NCBI GenBank assembly: GCA_010672925.1
Contig: JAAHFP010000007.1
Span: 18,759-82,758, forward strand
Reading direction: 5' to 3'
Length of the DNA stretch: 64,000 nt
Origin: Symploca sp. SIO1C2
GTDB lineage: Bacteria > Cyanobacteriota > Cyanobacteriia > Cyanobacteriales > Coleofasciculaceae
The notes below the pieces were generated by a model that saw only the letters and a program-made list of their open reading frames with translations, had not been told where the DNA came from and ran no database searches. The translations under genes were made by a program, and so were the position numbers. Each line of letters opens with the position of its first letter. Positions within the stretch are counted from its first letter, which is position 1. Of the stretch, positions 10,701-18,201 are shown in pieces.

Positions 10701-13700
10701 GCTACTAGAATAAAACAGGAGCCAGAAGCTGGACTGCGTTTTGAATTGGGGTTGGCAGTCTGGCAGCAGAAGCAAAGGGAGCCGAATGCTTGTAGGCAAC
10801 TTGAAGAGAGTTTTATTGAAGCTTATCTTGAAATTTTACAACCTTATTCTCATACTTACAGAACTTCTGACTTATTTAAGTCGCTACTTGAACAGCTACT
10901 CACCAAGGACGATACTCCAACTGTTCAGGCTGAGTTTCTCAGACTGCTATTCAAAAGTTGCCAAGCCTATGTTCAACAACTCGGTTTAAACTTTCTCGAA
11001 TATCTAGATCTTGATATTAGCATTGCTCAACCATTCTGGGTTCAGGCATTGAATGATTCAGATTGGCGAATGCGGGGAACAGCACTGCAAAAACTGTTTG
11101 ATCTGAAAGAAGTACCAGAGGAATTAGCAGCAAAAGTCGTGGATGCTTCTCAAAAAGAGCAACATCCTGAACTCAAGGAGCTAGCGCTAGGGTTAAGCCT
11201 TGAATGGGAGCAGCTTAGTGCGAATGAGTCAGACTTAAATACGCTATTAAGTAGTAGTTGGTGGGAAGTACGGCAAGTCGCAGCTCAAGCTTTGGGGAAG
11301 CTGGAGCAACTCAGTGAGGCAACATTGACAGCTTTAGTACAGGGTTTGAGTGATAGCAACTCTAATGTACGACGAGCAATTATAGATACACTCACTACCT
11401 TGGCTCAGCGAGATGAAACGGTTGTGAAGAAACTACGCCAAGCCTTGCCTCTGGCTACTGGGGAGAGTCAAACCTATATCTTTCTGACATTGGTAGCTGC
11501 TTTAAAGCAATTGGATAGTAATGATAAGAACTACTTGTGCGAGTTGCTAGGAGATTCAGATTGGTGGGTGCGGCAGAAAGCAGCTCAAACTTTGGGGAAA
11601 CTGGAGCAACTGAGTGAGGCAATGCTGATGGCTCTGATACAGGGTTCGAGTGACAACAATTCTAATGTGCGACGAGCGATTAGAGATACACTCACTACCC
11701 TGGCTCAGCAAGACAAGACGATTGTGGCAAAACTATGCCAAGTGTTATCTCAGGCAACTGGGCAGACTCGAGTCAACATCATCCTGGTATTAGCTACTTT
11801 AGAAAAATTCGATAGTAATGATGAGAGCTTTTTGTGCGAGTTGCTCGAGTCTTCAAATTGGCAGGTGCGGGAGTTAGCGGCTCAGACTCTGGGAAAGCTG
11901 GAGCAACTGAGTGAGGCAACGTTGATGGCTTTGGTACAGGGCTTAGATGAGAGTGACTCTGATGTGCGACAAGCGATTCAAGATACACTCACTGCCCTAG
12001 TTCAGAAAGAGACGGTTGTGAAGAAACTACGCCAAGCCTTGCCTCAGGTTACTGGGTGGACTCAAGTCAATATTATCCTGACATTGACTGCTTTAAAGCA
12101 ATGGGATAGTACCGATGAGAATTACTTGCGTGAGTTGCTAAGAGACTCAGATGAGGATGTGCGGCAGGCAGCTGCTCAAACTTTGGGGAAACTCGATCAA
12201 CTGAGTAAGGCAACCCTGATAGCTTTGGTACAGGGATTAGGTGACAGTGACTCTGATGTGCAACAAGCTATTAGTGGTACGTTGACTACCCTGGCTCAGC
12301 GAGACGAGAAGATTGTGGTGAAACTACGCCAAGCCTTATCCCAAACGACTGGGCAAAGTCAAACCTATATCATCCTCATATTGGCTGCTGTAGAAGAACT
12401 TGATAGTGAAGAAGTGCTTAGTGCGATCGCTAAAAGAATGAAACAGGAGCCAGAAGCCAGACTGCGCTTTCAATTAAGTCTGGCACTCTGGCAACATAAG
12501 CCAAGGGAGCTTACTGTTTGTAGGCAACTGGAAGAAAGTTTTATAGAAGCTTATTTTGAAACGTTGCAAAGTTATCTTCCTATATCTATAATTTCTAGAC
12601 GATTGAAGTCGCTACTCGAGCAACTACTCACCAAGGAAGATACTCCAACCACTCAGGCTGAGTTTCTCAGACTGCTATTCAGCAGTAGCCAAACCTATGT
12701 TCGACAACTTGGTATAAACCTGCTCACTTCTCTAGATTTGGATAGTAGCATTGCTCAACCATTGTGGGTTCAGGCATTGAATGATTCAGATTGTCGAGTG
12801 CAGCGAATAGTACTGCAAAGCCTATTTAACCTGGAAGAAGTACCTGATCAATTGGTGGCAGAAGTAGTAAGTTTTTCTCAAAAAGAACAACATCCTGAAA
12901 TCAAGCAGCTAGCATTGGGGTTAAGCCTGAAATTGGGGGGATTAGAGCAAATATCAGAGGAGACTGTAGCAGCCCTGATTAACTGTCTGAGTAACAAAGA
13001 CTTTATTGTGCAACAAACTAATCTAGAAGCACTTATTACCTTAGTTCAACAGGACGAGACAATCACGGCTAAGCTACACCAAATACTGCCCCAGGCAACA
13101 GGGCGAACTCGAACCTATATTCTATTGGCATTGGCTACTTTAGAACAACTCAGTAGTAATGATGAAAACCTTTGGTGTGAGCTGCTCGAATCTTCAAATT
13201 GGGAGGTACGGCAGACAGCATTTGAAGCTTTGGGGAAACTCAAGCAACTCAGTGAGACAATGCTGACAAGGTTGGTAAAGGGTTTAAGAGACAGCGATCC
13301 TGATGTAAAAGCAGCGATTCGAGATGCGCTCACTAGCCTAGCTCAACAAGATGGAACGGTTGTAACAAAACTACGCCAAGCCCTACCTCAATCAACTAGG
13401 CAAACTCGAACCAATATCCTACTGACATTGGCTACTTTAAAACAATCCGATAGTAATGATGAAAACCTTTTGTGTGAGCTGCTCGAACATTCAGATAGGC
13501 AGGTACAAAAGTCAGCAGCTGAAGCTTTGGGAAAACTAGAACAACTCAGTGAAGCAACGCTAACAACTCTAGTAAAAAGACTAAGTGACAGTTTTCCTTC
13601 TGTACAACAAGCAATTGAACAGGTACTCTCCAAACACAAAGAATGCTTAGAACCTGTCATCTATGCTATCTTGGCAACTGCTTTTCCCACAGTTCGTATT

Positions 13701-13952
13701 CAAGTAGTTAAGTTAATTAGTGATTTAGGAATCCCTTGCTCAGACCGAATTCAGGCATTACTTCAGAATATGCTGGAAGCGCGAAGCAGTAACTTGCGGC
13801 GAGTAGCTGCTAACACTTTACTCAGTTTTGAGATTGTCAACGACGAAATAATCAACGTACTCAAAAGCGATTTATCTCATGAAAGCGGTCAGATCAATGA
13901 ACAGGCATATCAAAATCTAATCAAAATTAGTGGTGTCACACCAGTAGGTTAG
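7773..13952 (+). CDS. NACHT-domain STAND NTPase with HEAT repeats (NLR-like)
   Basis: 2059 aa; Walker A 'VVLGDPGAGKTTLLRYLAL'; Walker B 'AIALFDGLDEVLD'; sensor-like 'NRIIMTSRVVGY'; 'YGFMHLTFQEYFTAWAL'; long C-terminal HEAT-like repeats 'VRQAAAQTLGKL.QLS.ATL.ALVQGL.DSDSDV..AI..TLTTLAQ'. Confidence 0.92.
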   Translation: MMIPAAFWASFIPSLAAKLSSDLINAVLGELRGSIRRAIETGPEQAALQQAYESAFQACLPYMSPPREDLKDHYAELLYSFVKRQKVSEIFAELVDVRPGVNLDIPALEAAFKADYDTETLPEFNFSLVMQVFAKEYVSAVEHSKVLHHIVEVKHLKAIVANLEQLAEPVKDIADNTTVLPAIEKKLVELTDAVLSGKEDLNKLVQAIAAWLTHRDQVTLKNLFLVGQKLDLFLSTPGRHDTAEVTAIKDEVQQLREEVSRRAEQGLSTSELEQLEEIYRSEISACHSLLTFQGMLQNNQPVALPITDIFVSLSVAAAKPRISTPEEEQIRRQLEAADKFPQHSSLSAEQRETLLCRLEEIHQEPSPQSEEKSDITQALLKSKSQALVVLGDPGAGKTTLLRYLALAFAENHAAQRLDLAEQRLPIFVPLAAYNATLDNNHDFPLSEFLAYYYQTNRELPGLTPLFKKYLEQGQAIALFDGLDEVLDVSTRQLIAQRVQAFINRYLPLGNRIIMTSRVVGYQEVRLSKENVAHFRVLSLDETGIAKFIRAWSLAFEARIRGETLEQVSSETVREAKTKEQGLAEAIEAPSVKKLAGNPLLLTILAVVYRQEGLRLPRRRVELYDRYSRVLLETWNRVRSQSGRPVGKPLEFLSTAKVLSHLALWLQQNRPSGMARGREVQKQLCDYYLSRKGFSSPKAYLQSQKFDVGAKHLGDNLSMKPKMYSPNASPSGSFKTCPSPEEIDAVEQEAQQFLQDVREHSGLLIERGKDTYGFMHLTFQEYFTAWALAKMPLEERWQIISPHLHDSRWREVILLTAGQISVVDANEWEATAFLRKILEAGSRFNDLLQRDEILAAACLADEIEIAPDLSQIIVERIGQALRSPYPKVAKAAVEAMGNLQQTILTNLATAETIKGLTQPQAWKREIAVDTLAKLDSSPQRTQAVLSTLADSDDSVRISTVRALSQFQPMSEEVLGAIATRIKQEPEAGLRFELGLAVWQQKQREPNACRQLEESFIEAYLEILQPYSHTYRTSDLFKSLLEQLLTKDDTPTVQAEFLRLLFKSCQAYVQQLGLNFLEYLDLDISIAQPFWVQALNDSDWRMRGTALQKLFDLKEVPEELAAKVVDASQKEQHPELKELALGLSLEWEQLSANESDLNTLLSSSWWEVRQVAAQALGKLEQLSEATLTALVQGLSDSNSNVRRAIIDTLTTLAQRDETVVKKLRQALPLATGESQTYIFLTLVAALKQLDSNDKNYLCELLGDSDWWVRQKAAQTLGKLEQLSEAMLMALIQGSSDNNSNVRRAIRDTLTTLAQQDKTIVAKLCQVLSQATGQTRVNIILVLATLEKFDSNDESFLCELLESSNWQVRELAAQTLGKLEQLSEATLMALVQGLDESDSDVRQAIQDTLTALVQKETVVKKLRQALPQVTGWTQVNIILTLTALKQWDSTDENYLRELLRDSDEDVRQAAAQTLGKLDQLSKATLIALVQGLGDSDSDVQQAISGTLTTLAQRDEKIVVKLRQALSQTTGQSQTYIILILAAVEELDSEEVLSAIAKRMKQEPEARLRFQLSLALWQHKPRELTVCRQLEESFIEAYFETLQSYLPISIISRRLKSLLEQLLTKEDTPTTQAEFLRLLFSSSQTYVRQLGINLLTSLDLDSSIAQPLWVQALNDSDCRVQRIVLQSLFNLEEVPDQLVAEVVSFSQKEQHPEIKQLALGLSLKLGGLEQISEETVAALINCLSNKDFIVQQTNLEALITLVQQDETITAKLHQILPQATGRTRTYILLALATLEQLSSNDENLWCELLESSNWEVRQTAFEALGKLKQLSETMLTRLVKGLRDSDPDVKAAIRDALTSLAQQDGTVVTKLRQALPQSTRQTRTNILLTLATLKQSDSNDENLLCELLEHSDRQVQKSAAEALGKLEQLSEATLTTLVKRLSDSFPSVQQAIEQVLSKHKECLEPVIYAILATAFPTVRIQVVKLISDLGIPCSDRIQALLQNMLEARSSNLRRVAANTLLSFEIVNDEIINVLKSDLSHESGQINEQAYQNLIKISGVTPVG
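9894..9960. repeat. Interrupted palindrome (GGGGCAAAGCATTTGG...CCAAATGCTTCGCCC) in frame inside the NACHT gene
   Basis: ~15-bp inverted arms with a 35-bp spacer; reading frame maintained. Confidence 0.7.
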
Positions 13953-13999
13953 GCAAAATAAAGCTAGATGTAGAGATGAAATTGGTATCCAGTAAATAT

Positions 14000-14221
14000 T
14001 TAATCCCATTCACTGCGTAGTCCCTGCTGAATTTCTACGGGGTCTTCGTTAAAATTGGGGGAGTTTTTCAAAATTCTCAAGTAGCTAGAAAGCAATTGTG
14101 ATGTAGGGGATGGGGACGATGGAAATTTTACGTGCAAAAACTCTGCAAAGACTAATACCATATTGGCTTGGTCTTCAGGCAAGGTTTTGACTAGTTCGTA
14201 CACAGCTTCTGCGGTAGTCAT
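14000..14221 (-). CDS. Small protein, antitoxin-like (DUF2281-type), apparently without a partner toxin
   Basis: MTTAEAVYELVKTLPEDQANMVLVFAEFLHVKF... resembles short antitoxin-type proteins. Confidence 0.5.
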   Translation of the reverse strand: MTTAEAVYELVKTLPEDQANMVLVFAEFLHVKFPSSPSPTSQLLSSYLRILKNSPNFNEDPVEIQQGLRSEWD

Positions 14222-14448
14222 TAGCTAGTGAGTTGTGTCAGGTGCTACTTGAGTACAGTTATGATCTGAGTTTAGCGAAAGATAAGTCTTTCTAGTTAAG
14301 CTGATGTGCAGCTAAATTGAATAATGCGAAAAGTTGAAAGAGTTTTAGTGCGTTCGCGTAGCGTGCGCGTAGCGCAAACATCTTGCTCGCTAGTACTATA
14401 CAAATTAAATGCGTAGCAGCTTATTACATTCGAGCTATAGGTTGGAAA

Positions 14449-14721
14449 TTAAACAACACGACACCCTTCTTTTGTCAAGTGGCCTTGCAATCGCAGTAAC
14501 TCTATAGACTTTCCCGCACCTCGATGCCCAGAGTAGAGATAACAACCATTATGCTGCGATCGCTTAATTTGATTGCCCAAATCCATTAAAATATCGCTAT
14601 CTCCCCGCACCTCCTCGCAGTTTACGTAGGCAGCATCACCTGCTGGTAAAGGTGCATAAGGATTGAAGGTATTGTAAAGATTGTCTATAAGCTGAAAACC
14701 CTGTAGAGACGTTGCATGCAA
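14449..14721 (-). pseudogene. N-terminal stub of a P-loop (AAA-type) ATPase
   Basis: Walker A 'YSGHRGAGKSIELLRLQGHLTKEGCRVV*', then stop; the annotated ATG lies inside the 14702..14731 palindrome. Confidence 0.65.
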
Positions 14722-14731
14722 CGTCTCTACA
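14702..14731. repeat. 30-bp perfect palindrome, second copy
   Basis: tgtagagacgttgcatgcaacgtctctaca, identical to 7428..7457; adjacent bases also match in reverse-complement orientation. Confidence 0.95.
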
Positions 14732-14837
14732 ATATGGAAAATTAAAAATATTAGCTTTTTATATCCAAAGAGGTGACAATCATTCGTACAATAAATTGTT
14801 GGATTCCAAGATATTTCAATAAATTCAGGAGATTTTC

Positions 14838-15194
14838 ATGGCACTACAGGCAGTTGGATCGCTCGAGACAAAAGGTTTTCCTGGTGTGCTAGCAGCTGCA
14901 GATGCAATGGTCAAAGCTGGTAGAGTGACGTTAGTTGGTTATATCCGAGTTGGTAGTGCTCGCTTCACCGTAAATATTAGGGGAGATGTTTCCGAAGTTA
15001 AAACGGCGATGGATGCAGGGATTGCCGCAGTGGAAAAGACTTTCGGGGCAACTTTAGAAACTTGGGTAATCATTCCTCGACCCCACGAAAACGTCGAGTG
15101 CGTCTTGCCCATCGGCTACACTGATGAAGTCGAACAATACCGAAATGCAGTTGAAAATCCCATCATTTCAGGACGGCCTAATGGTCAGAGGTAG
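14838..15194 (+). CDS. BMC-domain carboxysome shell protein, CcmK-type (closest in my reading to CcmK4)
   Basis: MALQAVGSLETKGFPGVLAAADAMVKAGRVTLVGYIRVGSARFTVNIRGDVSEVKTAMDAGIAAVEKT...WVIIPRPHENVECVLPI; RBS 'aggag' upstream. Confidence 0.92.
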   Translation: MALQAVGSLETKGFPGVLAAADAMVKAGRVTLVGYIRVGSARFTVNIRGDVSEVKTAMDAGIAAVEKTFGATLETWVIIPRPHENVECVLPIGYTDEVEQYRNAVENPIISGRPNGQR

Positions 15195-15196
15195 AG

Positions 15197-15293
15197 TGCT
15201 TGGGGAGCTGGGGGAGCTGGGGGAGCTGAGGGAGCTGAGGAAGCTGAGGAAGCTGAGGAAGCTGGGGGAGCTGAGGAAGCTGGGGGAGATAGG
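15197..15293. repeat. 9-bp minisatellite (GGGAGCTGR)n
   Basis: Tandem gggagctgg/gggagctga/ggaagctga units; related arrays at 59478 and 63813. Confidence 0.9.
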
Positions 15294-15437
15294 GAGAAAA
15301 ATCTGTCGTGTAACATGCGCGTAGTGCTTTCATGTAGCGTGCGCGTAGCGCAAACATCTTGCTCGCTAGGGGTAAAAAGCGAGAGAGACGTTTGTGTTAC
15401 CCAAAATCTAAACCACATTTTTAGTTGTGTCATGCCA

Positions 15438-15549
15438 CTAGTGCAGCAGGCATGGAAATAACCTACCAGTTTGAGAGCGATAGAATCCTTACGACCTAAG
15501 CATTCTAAATTCTTCATTCTTCATTCTTCATTCCGCGCAGCGGTACTAG
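15438..15549. mobile_element. ~112-bp MITE-like repeat, ends CTAGTGCAGC... / ...GCGCAGCGGTACTAG
   Basis: Matches 63414..63523 in reverse complement across a shared core 'ACCAGTTTGAG..CGATAGAATCCTTAC....TAAGCATTCT.AATTCTT'. Confidence 0.65.
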
Positions 15550-16964
15550 CTTCCGCCAATCTCCTGTTCCAATCTTTGACCAATCCCTACCAATGTCTCA
15601 AAAAACGCCTTAATATCTGACTGGCTGGTCTGATTATTACAAATCACTAGGCGAAATACCATCCTGTTGTCCAGCTGGGCATAATTTACCATTGCCACCC
15701 CTTCCTCCCACAAGGCTTGCCGAATTTTCAGTGTTAGGGTGTTGGGGTCTTGCTGGGAATTTTGGGGGATGTATTGGAAACACAGGTTAAGGGACTGCCG
15801 AGGAGTTACCATGACCAGAGACTCATGGGCGTTAATAATTGCTTCAGCATAAGCCGCTAATGTAAAATATTGGTCAATCAAGGTTTCCCAACCGCGATCG
15901 CCCAACTGCTTCCAGGTGAGCCAAAGCTTGACTGCATCTACCCGCCTACCACAATGTATACTGCTTAGACCTAAATCAATAGGTTCTTCCTCCCCTGCAT
16001 GAAACAGGTAATCAGTGCCATCAGCGGAAAAAGTGCTCAACATCATACCCCGGTGTTTGAGCAGCAGTACCGAACACATCAGCGTCATCCCCATCATTTT
16101 GTGGGCATCCCAAACCACAGAGTCCGCCTGTTCTACTCCCTGCATCAAATTCCTATGGGTTGGACTCAGCAACACACTGGCTCCCCAGGCTCCGTCTACA
16201 TGGAACCATAGCCCTTCTCGGTGAGCCACCGTCGCAATTTCCCCAAAAGGATCGTAAGCTCCCTGCACCGTTGTACCTGCGGTTCCAGCCACAAAAAAGG
16301 GTTGAGCCCCTTGAGCACAAGCTTGAGCAATCTGTTTCTCCAACTCAGCTACCACCATCCTGCCTTGCTTATCAACCGGTACTTTCCACAATTGATTTGT
16401 TCCCAAACCCAGTAGATGAGCAGCTTTGGCAAAGGAATAGTGAGCATCGGCAGAAACAAAGGCAATCAACTTGGGACTATTAACCATCCCCTCCTGCTTG
16501 AGACTGGGAATAGCCCGATGACGAGCGATCGCCATAGCCATAAAATTACCATTACTACCCCCCGTCGTAAACTGTCCCTCCGGCTCAGAGAAACCCACCA
16601 ATTTACCCATTTTGGCAACCAAAGTTTTCTCAATCAACGTCGCCACAGGAGCCACCTCATAGGTATACATAGAGGTATTGGTGGCACTAGTCAGGATATC
16701 TCCCATAAAACAAGGGGAGCTAAATCCTCCCCAAAGTTGATTGAAGTATTGGGGATGGGCTGTTTTCACCCCATAGGTTAAATATTGGGCAATATCTGTT
16801 TGCAGTTGTTCCAAAGACTTCCCTTCCATCGGTAAATCAAGGGACAACTGCTCCCGCAATATTTCTGGATCCAACCGCTTGGCAATAGGTTTCTGGTTAG
16901 CAGAGTCCGTAAAAAACTGTTCGATTTGTTGCAAGAGGTTACTATAATCGGAAGCTCTGAACAT
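15546..16964 (-). CDS. PLP-dependent group II decarboxylase (diaminobutyrate/aromatic amino-acid decarboxylase-like)
   Basis: 'WFHVDGAWGASVLLSPTHRNLMQGVEQADSVVWDAHKMMGMTLMCSVLLLK' with PLP lysine in 'DAHKMM'; 'GQFTTGGSNGNFMAMAIAR'. Confidence 0.9.
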   Translation of the reverse strand: MFRASDYSNLLQQIEQFFTDSANQKPIAKRLDPEILREQLSLDLPMEGKSLEQLQTDIAQYLTYGVKTAHPQYFNQLWGGFSSPCFMGDILTSATNTSMYTYEVAPVATLIEKTLVAKMGKLVGFSEPEGQFTTGGSNGNFMAMAIARHRAIPSLKQEGMVNSPKLIAFVSADAHYSFAKAAHLLGLGTNQLWKVPVDKQGRMVVAELEKQIAQACAQGAQPFFVAGTAGTTVQGAYDPFGEIATVAHREGLWFHVDGAWGASVLLSPTHRNLMQGVEQADSVVWDAHKMMGMTLMCSVLLLKHRGMMLSTFSADGTDYLFHAGEEEPIDLGLSSIHCGRRVDAVKLWLTWKQLGDRGWETLIDQYFTLAAYAEAIINAHESLVMVTPRQSLNLCFQYIPQNSQQDPNTLTLKIRQALWEEGVAMVNYAQLDNRMVFRLVICNNQTSQSDIKAFFETLVGIGQRLEQEIGGS

Positions 16965-17061
16965 ATTGGTTATTTGTTGTTTGTTGTTTGTTGTTTGTTA
17001 TTTGTTGTTTGTCATTGGTTATAGCAATTTTCTGCTCTGTGAAGTACCTCTCCCATTCCCA

Positions 17062-17099
17062 ATTCTAAATTCTAAATTCTAAATTCTAAATTCCAAATT
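17062..17099. repeat. ATTCTAA heptanucleotide tandem repeat
   Basis: ccaattctaaattctaaattctaaattctaaattccaaat. Confidence 0.8.
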
Positions 17100-18038
17100 T
17101 TAGGGTTCAACAGAAGTATCACCGTACCTGATCCAAAGTGCGATCGCTAGACTGACGGCAGTAATTAACACCATACTTAAAGCTGAACCAAAGCCCCAGT
17201 TTTGAGTTGCTCCCAAAAACTGATTATAAATCAACCTTGCCGCAGTCATACTTGAGGCTCCTCCTAGCAATTCTGGATTAACAAAATCTCCTAAACCACT
17301 GATGAATACTAGTAAGGAACCAGCAGCAATTCCTGGTATAGCTTGGGGTACTGTGACTTTCCAGAAAGTTTGAACAGGATTTGCCCCTAAATCAGCAGAA
17401 GCTTCCAACAAACGTCTATCTAACTTTTCTAAGGAAGCATAGAGAACCAATACCATATAAGGCAAGAAGCTATAAGCCATACCAATTAATACCGCAGGAC
17501 TACGGTTGAGTAATTCCAATCCAGGTAACCCAAAAAATGTCAAGACTGAATTGAGAACACCAGTCGGGCGTAAAATGGTAATCCAAGCATAGGAACGTAG
17601 TAGAGAGGAAGTCCACAGTGGCAGGATAAACCCCAATAGCAGTAGATTTCGCCATGCCTTTGGCGCCATCTGGGCAATCCAGTAAGCTACAGGAAATCCC
17701 AATAACAGGCAAATTATCGTGCTACCACCAGCGAAAAAAAGCGATCGCCCCATTACTGTAAGGTTAACTGAGTCATTAAATACCCGAAAATAGTTATCAA
17801 GGCCAGAAGGATTTACCACATCCCCAGGTCGGATGTTGGGGACTAAACTCAGTTCAAAAATAACTAGTGTCGGCAGTACCAGCAACAAAACTAACCAAAT
17901 ACCAGCGGGAGTAAGTAATATTACTGGTTCCAACCACTTCCATCGTAAACTTTGCCGCTCCTTCAGGATTGGTGGTTCTTCAATACCATCAGCTGTGGTG
18001 GAATTATGGGAAGAGGGAGGGGGGGTTTTAGTAGACAC
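17100..18038 (-). CDS. potB: Spermidine/putrescine ABC transporter permease (PotB-type)
   Basis: Multi-TM; EAA-loop motif 'EASADLGANPVQTFWKVTVPQAIPGIAAGSLLVFISGLGDFVNPELLGG'. Confidence 0.85.
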   Translation of the reverse strand: MSTKTPPPSSHNSTTADGIEEPPILKERQSLRWKWLEPVILLTPAGIWLVLLLVLPTLVIFELSLVPNIRPGDVVNPSGLDNYFRVFNDSVNLTVMGRSLFFAGGSTIICLLLGFPVAYWIAQMAPKAWRNLLLLGFILPLWTSSLLRSYAWITILRPTGVLNSVLTFFGLPGLELLNRSPAVLIGMAYSFLPYMVLVLYASLEKLDRRLLEASADLGANPVQTFWKVTVPQAIPGIAAGSLLVFISGLGDFVNPELLGGASSMTAARLIYNQFLGATQNWGFGSALSMVLITAVSLAIALWIRYGDTSVEP

Positions 18039-18201
18039 AGTAAAGAATTTAGAATTTAGAATTTAGAATTTAGAATTGGGGATGGGGAATTGGGAATTGG
18101 GAATGGAGAAGGTCGAATGGAGAAGGTCGAATGGAGAATTGTTAGCTCAAGTTCGATGCTTAACACCTACCACCTACCACCTACTACCTACCACCTAACA
18201 C

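Noticed and set aside
15124-15517. ORFs 15124..15324 (+) and 15185..15517 (-) rich in ELG/ELR or APP repeats
   Set aside because: Both are translations of the minisatellite with no independent coding evidence.
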